Origin: Sphingobacterium prati
Lineage (GTDB): Bacteria; Bacteroidota; Bacteroidia; Sphingobacteriales; Sphingobacteriaceae
Assembly (NCBI RefSeq): GCF_013167215.1
Contig: NZ_JABJWY010000034.1
Span: 1,178,001 to 1,242,000, forward strand
Direction of reading: 5' to 3'
DNA length: 64,000 nt
Shown: positions 45,956-55,444 of the stretch, one piece after another
How the letters are laid out: each line of letters starts with the position of its first letter
How positions within the stretch are numbered: the stretch's first letter is position 1
Notes under the pieces: generated by a model
Databases searched by the model: none
What the model saw: only the letters and a program-made list of their open reading frames with translations
What the model was told of the DNA's origin: nothing
Position numbers and translations under genes: made by a program

Positions 45956-48430
45956 TTAAGGTGCGGTAACGGCATTAACCAGCAATACATCTTTTTTTAG
46001 GCCTTTGCTTTGCGCCTGTACCTGAATCTTGCCTTCCTCTTCGGCAGCCTGCACGATCAGGGTAAGCTGTCCGTTAAACAAGTGCATCTGTGGCTTATGA
46101 AAAGCCTCGAGGTTGGTCGGATCGCCATTGGCCAAGGCCTTGAATGTACCCGCTCCTTTTACGTCAAATTGTACCAGTTCGTTTGCATGAGGGCACAAAT
46201 TTCCATCTTTGTCTACCGCCTTGACACGAATATAAGCCAACGCACGTCCATCAGCAGCAATCGTGCCGTGCACAGTCTCCATTTTTATCTGGTAGGGTTT
46301 TCCCGCCGTCCGTACAATTTTCTCATCTGCGGTTTTTCCATTTTCATCATAGGCCACCACCTTGATTTCCCCGGGCTCGTAAACCGTATTCATCCACATC
46401 AGGCGATAACGTGCTTCGATTGATGCTTTGCTTTTGCGTTGTATCCCCTGGCTCTTACCGTTGATAAATAATTCGGCACTTGGATAATCCGTATAAACGA
46501 ATACAGGAGTTTGTTGGCCCACACGATCAGGCCATGTCCAATGTGGCAGTATGTGCAAGGTATGTTCATTTTTATTCCAAAGGCTGCGGTAGAGGTAGTA
46601 GCGGTCCTTGGGTATGCTTGCCAGATCAATAATACCAAACATTGAACTGTGGTTGGGCCAGGCATCCGTATCGTAAGGCGATGGTTCGCCGAGGTAATCA
46701 AAACCCGTCCAGACAAACTGACCCATGGTCCAATGATGGTCTTCGGCCAATGCAAAATCCTCATCCGGCAAGTTTGACCAGGAACAATGTTCCATATCAT
46801 AGGAAGAAGACTGATGATCGGGATACAGCATGTCTCCCTTTTTCAAGACCGGAAATTTATAAACGCCACGGGAACTCACCGTTGAGGCCGTTTCCGAACC
46901 CAGCACAAGGTTTTGTGGCAATTTGGCGTACGCTTCTCCATAACGGTGCGTACGGTAGTTGAGCCCAGGGACGTCCAGCAGACTGGCAAAACCATTTTCA
47001 AGCACACAGGTCACTTGATCCATCCCACAGGTAACGGGCCGCGTAGGATCTTCACGATGGCAGATATCCTGCAAAAATGAAGCAACCTTATACCCATCGG
47101 CACTACACTGCGTCGGTACTTCATTTCCGATGCTCCACATCACCACCGAAGGATTGTTTCTAAAATGATGGATCATATTGACCATATCGCGTTCTGCCCA
47201 TTCTCCAAAAAAGCGATGGTAACCATTCTTGCATTTGGCAATATCCCATTCGTCGAAAGGTTCGATCATCATCATCAGGCCCAACTCATCACAGAGGGCC
47301 ACTAATTCCGGAGCGGGCATATTGTGCGCCGTCCGAATGGCATCACAGCCCATATCTTTGAGCAACTGCAACTGGTAGCGCAAGGCCGAGACATTGATTG
47401 CAGCCCCCAAGGGACCAAGGTCATGATGATTGCAGACCCCCTGAAATTTTCGAATTTTACCGTTTAGCATAAATCCCTTATCCGCAATGATACGGACCTC
47501 CCGAATCCCAAAACGGGTTTCAAAGTTATCCGTCAATTTGCCATCGACATATACTTGTGTTGATGCCCGGTACAGATTGGGATGTTCTGGGCTCCATAAT
47601 GCAGGATTCGTCACCTCAAAATTTTGCACGAAAGGCTTGCCATAGTTTATTTTTTGTTGATTTTCCTTCTGCGCCACCACCCGCCCTTTCGCGTCAATGA
47701 TGGCTGTCACCATCCGCAGCAATTTGCCATCGGCATTTTGCAGACTAGTTTCAAGTTTCACCGAAGCCATGCTATCCGACACAAAGGGCGTCGTTATATA
47801 AGTGCCCCAGACCGGCACATGCACCTTTTCGGTAACGATCACATGGACGTTACGGTAGAGTCCAGCTCCCGGATACCAGCGCGAGGACTGCGCTTTATTT
47901 TCCAAGCGCACAGCGAGCTTGTTGTTCATTCCATCGGCATGCAACAGCTCAGTCACATCGCAATGAAAAGCATTATAGCCGTATGGCCAGAAACACGCTT
48001 CTTTACCATTGATATAGACCCGAGCCTCACTCATGGCACCATCAAATTTCAGGACCACACGTTTTTTATTGGCGTCAAATTGAGGGATATCGAACTGATT
48101 GCGATACCAGCCCACACCGACATACGGTAAACCACCTGTCCTGCCCGTTTTTACGGAAGCCTTCTTCTCCCCATTCTGTGTTACAGCCACATCCTGCAAA
48201 TCGTGTGCACGGTCAAAAGGCCCATAAATAGCCCAGTCATGCGGCACAGTAACATGTTGCCAAGCCGCATCATCCAGTGCAGTGGACTCGCCCCGATCGA
48301 CCTCACCTTGAAAAAAACGCCAGTTTTTCTCCAGTAAAAATGAATTTCGGGTGAGCTGTCCTTGTGATTGCGTCGGAATAAAAAAGAACCAAAGGAACAG
48401 AAAGTAAGTAGCATGCAGTAATTTCATCAT
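45956..48430 (-). CDS. GH2 beta-galactosidase
   Basis: An 824-residue exported enzyme (signal peptide ending PTQSQG). Domains in order: sugar-binding jelly-roll (about 25-200), immunoglobulin-like (200-310), TIM barrel (310-620), then further beta domains (DUF4982-type near 640-700 and a C-terminal Ig-like). The acid/base is E437 in SIGNEVPT and the nucleophile E513 in GSETAST. In the galactan locus it would remove galactose from galacto-oligosaccharides made by the GH53 enzyme. It is the last gene of the galactan operon, 64 bases after the GH53 stop. Specificity for galactose rests on context, because GH2 also includes other activities. Confidence 0.9.
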   Translation of the reverse strand: MMKLLHATYFLFLWFFFIPTQSQGQLTRNSFLLEKNWRFFQGEVDRGESTALDDAAWQHVTVPHDWAIYGPFDRAHDLQDVAVTQNGEKKASVKTGRTGGLPYVGVGWYRNQFDIPQFDANKKRVVLKFDGAMSEARVYINGKEACFWPYGYNAFHCDVTELLHADGMNNKLAVRLENKAQSSRWYPGAGLYRNVHVIVTEKVHVPVWGTYITTPFVSDSMASVKLETSLQNADGKLLRMVTAIIDAKGRVVAQKENQQKINYGKPFVQNFEVTNPALWSPEHPNLYRASTQVYVDGKLTDNFETRFGIREVRIIADKGFMLNGKIRKFQGVCNHHDLGPLGAAINVSALRYQLQLLKDMGCDAIRTAHNMPAPELVALCDELGLMMMIEPFDEWDIAKCKNGYHRFFGEWAERDMVNMIHHFRNNPSVVMWSIGNEVPTQCSADGYKVASFLQDICHREDPTRPVTCGMDQVTCVLENGFASLLDVPGLNYRTHRYGEAYAKLPQNLVLGSETASTVSSRGVYKFPVLKKGDMLYPDHQSSSYDMEHCSWSNLPDEDFALAEDHHWTMGQFVWTGFDYLGEPSPYDTDAWPNHSSMFGIIDLASIPKDRYYLYRSLWNKNEHTLHILPHWTWPDRVGQQTPVFVYTDYPSAELFINGKSQGIQRKSKASIEARYRLMWMNTVYEPGEIKVVAYDENGKTADEKIVRTAGKPYQIKMETVHGTIAADGRALAYIRVKAVDKDGNLCPHANELVQFDVKGAGTFKALANGDPTNLEAFHKPQMHLFNGQLTLIVQAAEEEGKIQVQAQSKGLKKDVLLVNAVTAP

Positions 48431-48494
48431 TCAGGTGTTTGTCGTCTGTCGTTTAAGCTGGATCGTTCGCTATTTAAAGCGTATAAATATACTA

Positions 48495-49523
48495 TTATTT
48501 AAATGGATTCAATGCCTTTGTCGGCCGTCCATTATTATCCAAGGCGCCTAAGGTATAACCATTCCAGCCGTTGTAAGCCAGGGGCTCCCAGTAAAATATG
48601 CCCAGCACTTTTTGCTCAGGGATTGCCTCAGCTGCACTAAAAAGATCGTTGAGCCAGATTTCGGCCGTATCTGCCTCATCCCAGCTCATGCCCACCTCAC
48701 AGATCATTACCTGCGCGTTGTAGCGTGCGATCATATCTTTGATATTGCTGATACAGGCAGTATTACGTTCTTTCCAATTATCTTTTGATGGATACAGTGA
48801 CATCCCGATCACATCCCATTTTCCGCCATTATTTTTCAACCCATCAAACATCCAGCGGAACAGCGCATTGTCGTAGCCGTTATGGAGGTGTACGATCACT
48901 TTAGCCGCTGGAAAAACAGCCTTCACCGCGTCGTAGCCCGCATTGTTCAAAGCGGCATAGTTGGCCATGCTGACCGAAGCTCTGCCTTCCTCCCACAGCA
49001 TCCCATCTCCGGTTTCATTACCCACCTGTACCCATTCCGGCTCAATACCATTGTCCTTCAGCAATTGCAATACCGCAGTCGTATGGTCGCTTACGGCCTT
49101 CTTTAAGCCATCAAATGACAATCCTTTCCAGGCCGCAGGTTTTGTTTGCTGCCCCGGATCCGCCCAGCTATCGCTGTAATGAAAATCCACCATGAGACGC
49201 ATCCCCAAATGGTGGGCCCGACGTGCTTTGACCAATACATCATTTTGATTACACCAGCCACGTTCGGGATCTACCCATACCCGCAGACGTACCGCATCCA
49301 TTCCCAGTCCATGCAGTAACTTGAGCCCGTCCACCGCTGTCCCCCCGGCGTTAAAAAACTGCACACCGGCAGCCTCCATTTCCGTCATCCAGCTGACATC
49401 CGCGCCTTTGGCCAAATGCGTTGTATTTTCAGCAGGTACAAGATTATCCTTGTCGCTGCAGCTTGACAGGCCAAAATACAAACCCATCAAGCCTAGTGCC
49501 ATCCCTATTTTTAGTGCTTTCAT
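48495..49523 (-). CDS. GH53 arabinogalactan endo-beta-1,4-galactanase, lipoprotein
   Basis: A 342-residue single-domain GH53 enzyme. It has a lipoprotein signal (LSSCSDKDN, Cys22); the acidic residues right after the Cys resemble the surface-export signal of Bacteroidota, so it is probably on the outer face of the cell. The acid/base is E170 in VQVGNETGD and the nucleophile E276 in VMICEVGMSW, and KGADVSW near the start is a family signature. It cuts beta-1,4-galactan (pectic side chains) into oligosaccharides for SusCD. This gene defines the likely substrate of the whole locus. Confidence 0.96.
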   Translation of the reverse strand: MKALKIGMALGLMGLYFGLSSCSDKDNLVPAENTTHLAKGADVSWMTEMEAAGVQFFNAGGTAVDGLKLLHGLGMDAVRLRVWVDPERGWCNQNDVLVKARRAHHLGMRLMVDFHYSDSWADPGQQTKPAAWKGLSFDGLKKAVSDHTTAVLQLLKDNGIEPEWVQVGNETGDGMLWEEGRASVSMANYAALNNAGYDAVKAVFPAAKVIVHLHNGYDNALFRWMFDGLKNNGGKWDVIGMSLYPSKDNWKERNTACISNIKDMIARYNAQVMICEVGMSWDEADTAEIWLNDLFSAAEAIPEQKVLGIFYWEPLAYNGWNGYTLGALDNNGRPTKALNPFK

Positions 49524-49558
49524 TACATCCTTTTTTTAGCGTGTTATAGCCTAAAAGA

Positions 49559-50611
49559 CTACTCCACATGATATTTAAATTGCTTTGGATCAGTTAGATC
49601 AAGGATCAGGGTATGCGTACCCACCTTATCGTAGGCAAATCCACTTCCATCAGCCGTATACAATGCGCAGTTGCCCTCAGCTTCCGCTGCACCGAAAAAC
49701 CAGGTCCAGCTGCCATTGATCAATACTTTAATGCCCCATTGTTCGGCGGCCGTAGTTGTAATTGTCGCTTTCCATACCTTTGCCGTCTGATCATAAGCCA
49801 TTGGAGTGGCCGTAGCGCTCCAACCATTAAAATCACCGGTCACTGCCAGCGACTCCACGGAAGTTTCCTTCCAGCTCATCTTATTGACGTCAGCCGTTAG
49901 GTACAGGTAGCCACCTTGGCTCGTCCAGCAGTTCCAACGGTCTGCCCCGCTATATAGGATATATTGGCTGCCGTCCAATGGATAAGAACCATAGATCAGC
50001 GAAGCATTTGCACTTTCTTCGTTTGTGAAATAAAAATTATACCATTGATCGAGTCGCACAAATCCATCGTAAAACCCATCTTCTTTGCGCGAACACAGTT
50101 TCCAAGAAAATTGGTTCAACTCCTTATTCGCCAGATAGAGATAAGCAGCCTCCTGGATGGGAGCATAGGCGGTAACCGCAATGGAGACCACGTTGCTGTA
50201 AAGCCAATCCGTATTGGCTCCGAGCCGCGAGGCAATGCGGACATAAAGCGCTTTTTTCTCGCCGGGTACAAATCCCATACCCGATACAAGACTGTTTAGC
50301 TGCTCATGGGTATAACTGATTGCGCTGGCCTCCTGTTCAATGCTTTTGGCAAGGGTTGAGAAAGAAGCGTCAGCAGCTATCTCAATCTTATTTTTCAGCG
50401 CCGACTGCGGCATTGGCGCCGCACTCTGCAAGATCGCCTCATCCCATACAAGTTGCAGCGCGACAGCTTTTCGATCCGTGGCCTTTAAGGTAAGGTCCTG
50501 CGTACTGCTGTGCAACACCGCTGGCCTGATGCCAGTGACGGCAGGCATTCCACCTTCCTTTTTACAGGCCACGAAGAACAATGCCAAGATATAGAGTGTC
50601 AATTGTTTCAT
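49559..50611 (-). CDS. SusE/SusF-like surface glycan-binding lipoprotein
   Basis: A 350-residue lipoprotein (LFFVACKKEGG, Cys16). The first ~140 residues are a SusE-type Ig domain (LVWDEAILQSAAPMP, then YTHEQLNSLV and ALYVRIASRLGAN). Two carbohydrate-binding-module-like beta domains follow, the last with VTGDFNGWSATATPM and INGSWTWFFGAAE. It would hold galactan at the cell surface alongside SusD. It sits between susD and the GH53 gene, as expected for the susCDE arrangement. Confidence 0.9.
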   Translation of the reverse strand: MKQLTLYILALFFVACKKEGGMPAVTGIRPAVLHSSTQDLTLKATDRKAVALQLVWDEAILQSAAPMPQSALKNKIEIAADASFSTLAKSIEQEASAISYTHEQLNSLVSGMGFVPGEKKALYVRIASRLGANTDWLYSNVVSIAVTAYAPIQEAAYLYLANKELNQFSWKLCSRKEDGFYDGFVRLDQWYNFYFTNEESANASLIYGSYPLDGSQYILYSGADRWNCWTSQGGYLYLTADVNKMSWKETSVESLAVTGDFNGWSATATPMAYDQTAKVWKATITTTAAEQWGIKVLINGSWTWFFGAAEAEGNCALYTADGSGFAYDKVGTHTLILDLTDPKQFKYHVE

Positions 50612-50690
50612 GTGTCAAAATTTATCTTTAAAAGGCCATATGGAATATCCAATTTTGGCCTATTTCTTTTTCGTTAACCAAATTCAACCA

Positions 50691-52265
50691 TTAATAGCCC
50701 GGATTTTGTACCAGATTGGGATTTGCGCTCATATCTGTCGTCGGAATTGGATACAGGTTAAATCTAGCATCCACACTGCGCCCATTTATTTCACCACCTT
50801 TCCATTGCCAGAGGTACACGTTGCCGGTAAATCGTCCAAACCGAATCAGGTCTGTACGGCGCGTGCATTCCCAGAACAATTCCCGGCCCCGTTCCGCCAG
50901 GATAAAATCCAGTGTCAGCTGCGCCTGATCAATAGATCCAGCCCCATTTCCGTAGGCACGTTCACGAAGACGGTTGACCAGCGTAATCGCTTCCTGTACA
51001 CTGCCACCACCGCCACGCAATACCGCTTCAGCATACATCAGATAGACATCAGCCAGGCGGATCATCGGAAAATCAGTGCTCACCAATCCTTCATCCGTCT
51101 TATAGCTGCCATCATCGTTCAAATTCGTAAACTTAACCATTCCGTAGCCTTGGCTTGACGCCCCCGGATCTTCCACATCCAGTGATTGCCCATTTTTCCA
51201 AAAATCCCCCCTCTTATCTTGCGCCTGAAATAAGGCGACAAATTCACGTAAGGTTCGGAAACTGTTCCAACCCGACAGCACACCATAATCTGATGCTTTC
51301 ATGCTGCCTACAATCGGGCCATTGACCAGATAAGTGGTGGCACCCCAGGTCGTCGTATGCGCCACATCAGCCTGAATCGGAAAAATGATCTCATTGGTGC
51401 GTTTGTCATTGTCCGCATTGAACAGCTGCTTGTAATTGCCATGTAGGGCGTATCCGGCGTCGATTACTTTCTTGGCATAATTCAGGCAGTCCGCATAGCG
51501 CGCAGTGCCCGTGTAGACCTCTGCATTCAAATAATTCTTAGCCAATAAAGACCATGCCGCAGCACGGCTCACACGCCCGTATTCATTCTGACGTGCTTCC
51601 GGCAGCAGCGTAGCTACTTCGGTCAATTCTTTTTCAATAAATGCGAATAGCTCGCCCCTTGTCATCCTTGGCGGGAAAAATGCCGCTACCGGATCCTTTT
51701 CTGTTACAAAAGGAACATTTCCATACAGGTCCATGGCATGACTATAGGCTAATGCACGCAGAAAACGTGCTTCGGCCGCAAAGGCAGTGATTTGAGCCTG
51801 TTCAGCCGGGCTGAAAGCCGCTAATTTTTCCGCTGTTGCGTTCCGTAAAAACTCGTTGCAGATCGCTACCGTATAGTAAATCCGGTAATACATCGCATTC
51901 ACCCATGTATCCGAAGCACCCCAGGTCATGTACTGGATATCGGTCATGTTGTCTCCACCTGCCCAGGTATAGATCACCTCATCTGTGGGCACCTCCTGTA
52001 AGTTAAAGTACACCCGAAGGTATCCCCAGGAGGCGGTGCTACTCGCCATATCCGGATCGGCATCCCCACGGCCATTGCCCGCAACGGCAAACGAGCCGTA
52101 TAATTTGGCAAGCACAGCCCGGTAGCCATCCACCGAGGTGTATACCGACTCCGAAGTCGTCTCCACCGTAGGATATTGGTTCAAATCTTTTGTGCAGGAC
52201 TGCAGCAGCAAAATCATGCTCAGCAATCCAAAACAATATGTTCTTATCTTTTTCATCCTTTTCAT
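50691..52265 (-). CDS. SusD/RagB-family glycan-binding lipoprotein, galactan locus
   Basis: A 524-residue lipoprotein (LLLQSCTKD, Cys24) with the full SusD fold. The N-terminal helical half contains FAAEARFLRALAYSHAMDLY and GNVPFVTEKDP; the C-terminal part contains FPMIRLADVYLMYAEAVLRGG, VNRLRERAYG and ILAERGRELFWECTRRTDLI. It lies 36 bases after susC and 79 before susE. It is the surface receptor that, with SusC, takes in galacto-oligosaccharides; this ligand is inferred from the GH53 and GH2 neighbours. Confidence 0.95.
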   Translation of the reverse strand: MKRMKKIRTYCFGLLSMILLLQSCTKDLNQYPTVETTSESVYTSVDGYRAVLAKLYGSFAVAGNGRGDADPDMASSTASWGYLRVYFNLQEVPTDEVIYTWAGGDNMTDIQYMTWGASDTWVNAMYYRIYYTVAICNEFLRNATAEKLAAFSPAEQAQITAFAAEARFLRALAYSHAMDLYGNVPFVTEKDPVAAFFPPRMTRGELFAFIEKELTEVATLLPEARQNEYGRVSRAAAWSLLAKNYLNAEVYTGTARYADCLNYAKKVIDAGYALHGNYKQLFNADNDKRTNEIIFPIQADVAHTTTWGATTYLVNGPIVGSMKASDYGVLSGWNSFRTLREFVALFQAQDKRGDFWKNGQSLDVEDPGASSQGYGMVKFTNLNDDGSYKTDEGLVSTDFPMIRLADVYLMYAEAVLRGGGGSVQEAITLVNRLRERAYGNGAGSIDQAQLTLDFILAERGRELFWECTRRTDLIRFGRFTGNVYLWQWKGGEINGRSVDARFNLYPIPTTDMSANPNLVQNPGY

Positions 52266-52301
52266 TTGTTTTTCAACTATTTATCTTTATTCAGGTACCG
52301 C

Positions 52302-55286
52302 TTAAAAATCCAAATTGAGGCTTAACGAAAACGTCCGCGAGCGTGGATAGAACGAACTGTCAAATCCACTCGGAACCTCCGGGTCCATTCCACTATAGTT
52401 GCTCACAATAAAGACATTCTGTGCCACCGCACCCACCCGTAGGCTAGAGATCTTTCCGACCTTGCCAAAATTGTAGTTCACCGAAAGGTTTTCCATGCGG
52501 AGGAACGATGCGTTTTCGACATAGTAATCCGAATAATATTGCCTTGTTTGAAAACCAGTGTTGAAATAGTCACGATGTAAGTTATTGATCGCCGGGTCCA
52601 CATATTGCAGCGTCTCCCAGGCACTCAGATTCATTTTGGTATTGTTAAACACATAGTTTCCGACATTTGCCCGCAGGGTGGTTGCTGCAGTCCATTTTTT
52701 ATACGTCAATTGCGTATTGAAGCCAAACAGCCATTTTGCGGCTGGAGACTGATAACGGTACAGATCCTTTTCATTGATAGCCCCATCCCCATTCAGGTCA
52801 GCATAAACGCCTTCCAGGGGTTTGCCCGCCTCATTATATAACTGTTTATAGACATAGAACATGTTTGGCTGATAGCCAGTCGTCAGGATTTGAATCCCCC
52901 GGCCACTGACATTCGGACCCACATAGGTCCCTACAGCATTCGCATCCTGTACCAAGGCAATATTAGTCACTTTTGTATGCTGGTTGGTCGCATTGAAATT
53001 AACTTCCCAACGCAGATTATCCTTTTCTACCGGGACGGTATTCAATTGGAATTCAAAGCCGCGGCTTTCCACATTGCCCACATTAATGGTGGCATTCTGG
53101 TCAAAATTTGTTCCTGCGGCTACGGGGACATTGGCCAGCAAGTCATGCGTTTTTCTCGTGTAGTACTCCACCGAGCCCGAGATCCTATTCTTCCACAGGG
53201 CAAAATCCAAACCGTAGTTAAAAGCCTTGGTCGTTTCCCAGCGCAGATCACGGTTATACACCGACGGGCGGTACACCAGATGGTACTGATCGCCAAAGCG
53301 GTATTGTGCGTAAGCCGTTCCCAAATTATAAACCGGCAGATATTCGTAATTCCCTATCCCCTCCTGCTGTCCCGTCACGCCATAGCTTGCCCGAAGTTTT
53401 AGGTCATCCAAAAAGGAGATTCCTTTCATGAAAGACTCCTGCGAAAGGCGCCAGGCCAAGGCAACCGAGGGAAATGTTCCCCAGCGGTTTTCGGGACTGA
53501 AGCGCGAGGTTCCATCCTTTCGAATAGTGGCCGTCAGCAAATAGCGGCTGTCATAATTGTAGTTGATCCGACCATACCAGGAGATCAAGGTATGACGTTC
53601 GTCCGATGCAATTGCCGTAGAGCGTATATTATCGCCAGCCTCATTATAGTACACGATCGGCGGCCGCCTTGCGCTCCAATATTGATAATCATGGCCTGCG
53701 GTGACATCAATTGTACTCTTGATGTCCGAAAAGAATTTATTGTAATTTAAATAGCCGGTAAACAACCTATTCTTGAGCGTCTGCTCGTAGCGGTCAAAGG
53801 CACCACCGATCGTAAAATTATTCGCAGCACTTGCCGGGATCAGGTTGGACCCATTTCCTTTGGCATAGTCATATCCCAAGGTTACGTGCGCTTTTAATTC
53901 CGGCAGCATATGCAATTTATAGTCGAGGTCAAGGTTACCTACGGCCCGATTGACCCTACTGCGGTGCTTTTCCTGCTGGAGCAGCCCCAGCGGATTGAGG
54001 TTGGCCCCTGTTGCCGGCAGACCAGCATTATCCAGGCTCTCATAATAGCCCCCGTAGGCATCCACCCCTGAATAGATCGGTTGTGTGGGATTAAAAGCCA
54101 CAGCAGACCATATGGCGTCGGTATTGGCAAAGCTGTTGTTGTTCCGTGCAGCTTTGACATTCAGGTTTACGGTCAAGTGTTTATTGAAAAATGAAGGGTT
54201 AACGACCAATGCACCTGTCATCCGTTCCGTTTTGTCCGTCCGCAAGGTACCCTGCTGGTTATAATACCCCACCGAGGCACGAAAAGGCAAGACCTTACCC
54301 ATCTTTCCCTGCAAACTCAGGTTATTATCCGTACCCATCGCCTGCTGAAATACCTCAGACAACCAATCGGTTGAACTATTGCCCAGTAAAGCCTTCTGTG
54401 CTGCTGTCCCCTTGCTATTGATCAGCTCGGCGAACTCATTGCGCGACATCATATCAGCTACCCCCAGCGCCTGCTGCATGGATACGATAGACGAAAAAGA
54501 CAGCCGAAGTGCATCGCCCTTTCCTTTTTTTGTCGTGATCAGCAATACACCGTTTGAGGCACGCGATCCATAGATCGCTGTAGAAGATGCATCTTTGAGC
54601 ACCGTCATGCTTTCGATATCATTGGGATTGATCAAACTCAGGAAATTGCCACTGTTGCCACTAATTCCACCCGTCTCCAAGGGAACACCATCCAACACGA
54701 TCAATGGATCATTGCTCGCGCTTAATGAAGCACCACCGCGGATCCGTATGGTACTTCCAGAAGAAGGCGAACCACTGTTGGACATCACCTGCACGCCAGC
54801 CGTCTTACCATTGATCAGCTGCTCGGGAGAGCCCACCAGTCCACCATTAAAATCCTTGCTCCCGACGGTATTGACCGCACCAGTCAAGTCCTTTTTTGTT
54901 GTACTGCCGTAGCCCACCACCACCAGTTCCTCCAAAACATTTCCGGCCGGCAGCATGTTAACGTTCAGCGTCATACCCGTCACTGTCAAGGTCTGGCTGC
55001 TATAGCCTACCATGGAAAATAGTAGCTGCGATTTCCCTTTCGGTAAAGCAATGCGGTAAGAACCGTCACTTGCTGTGGAAGTGCCCACCGTCGTTCCAGC
55101 CACCAAAACCGTGACCCCCGCCATCGCTTGTCCTTGCTCATTACGCACCACACCGCGGACATCCTGTTGTTGCATCAACCCGATCCACCTGCTCTCTGCA
55201 TTCGTTGCTGCTTGTAGCTGCGTTTCCCCAAGACAGGATAGCAATGACAAGCCCAATAAACTTGTTTTAAATGCAAAACCCTTCAT
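52302..55286 (-). CDS. SusC/RagA TonB-dependent transporter, galactan locus
   Basis: A 994-residue outer-membrane transporter. A signal peptide is followed directly by a carboxypeptidase-regulatory-like domain (DVRGVVRNEQGQAMAGVTVL, about residues 40-115), then a plug (VVGYGSTTKKDLTGAV; ESMTVLKDASSTAIYGSRAS) and a barrel ending FSLSLNLDF. There is no STN domain, unlike the SusC proteins of loci A and B. This fits control by the HTCS encoded upstream rather than by a FecR/sigma pair. It follows the GH-A hydrolase gene by 158 bases. Confidence 0.95.
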   Translation of the reverse strand: MKGFAFKTSLLGLSLLSCLGETQLQAATNAESRWIGLMQQQDVRGVVRNEQGQAMAGVTVLVAGTTVGTSTASDGSYRIALPKGKSQLLFSMVGYSSQTLTVTGMTLNVNMLPAGNVLEELVVVGYGSTTKKDLTGAVNTVGSKDFNGGLVGSPEQLINGKTAGVQVMSNSGSPSSGSTIRIRGGASLSASNDPLIVLDGVPLETGGISGNSGNFLSLINPNDIESMTVLKDASSTAIYGSRASNGVLLITTKKGKGDALRLSFSSIVSMQQALGVADMMSRNEFAELINSKGTAAQKALLGNSSTDWLSEVFQQAMGTDNNLSLQGKMGKVLPFRASVGYYNQQGTLRTDKTERMTGALVVNPSFFNKHLTVNLNVKAARNNNSFANTDAIWSAVAFNPTQPIYSGVDAYGGYYESLDNAGLPATGANLNPLGLLQQEKHRSRVNRAVGNLDLDYKLHMLPELKAHVTLGYDYAKGNGSNLIPASAANNFTIGGAFDRYEQTLKNRLFTGYLNYNKFFSDIKSTIDVTAGHDYQYWSARRPPIVYYNEAGDNIRSTAIASDERHTLISWYGRINYNYDSRYLLTATIRKDGTSRFSPENRWGTFPSVALAWRLSQESFMKGISFLDDLKLRASYGVTGQQEGIGNYEYLPVYNLGTAYAQYRFGDQYHLVYRPSVYNRDLRWETTKAFNYGLDFALWKNRISGSVEYYTRKTHDLLANVPVAAGTNFDQNATINVGNVESRGFEFQLNTVPVEKDNLRWEVNFNATNQHTKVTNIALVQDANAVGTYVGPNVSGRGIQILTTGYQPNMFYVYKQLYNEAGKPLEGVYADLNGDGAINEKDLYRYQSPAAKWLFGFNTQLTYKKWTAATTLRANVGNYVFNNTKMNLSAWETLQYVDPAINNLHRDYFNTGFQTRQYYSDYYVENASFLRMENLSVNYNFGKVGKISSLRVGAVAQNVFIVSNYSGMDPEVPSGFDSSFYPRSRTFSLSLNLDF

Positions 55287-55444
55287 TTTATTTAGATTTA
55301 TATTCGTTTATAATAGTTTCTTTTCACTTATTCCGGCGCCGCCCGCCCCTACAGATATTGCTGCCAGGCTGCTCAACCAGATCGCTGGCCGATTGCCCGC
55401 CAGGTTGTATGACCACTGCAGCTAATTGCCTGCTAATTGTCCGG

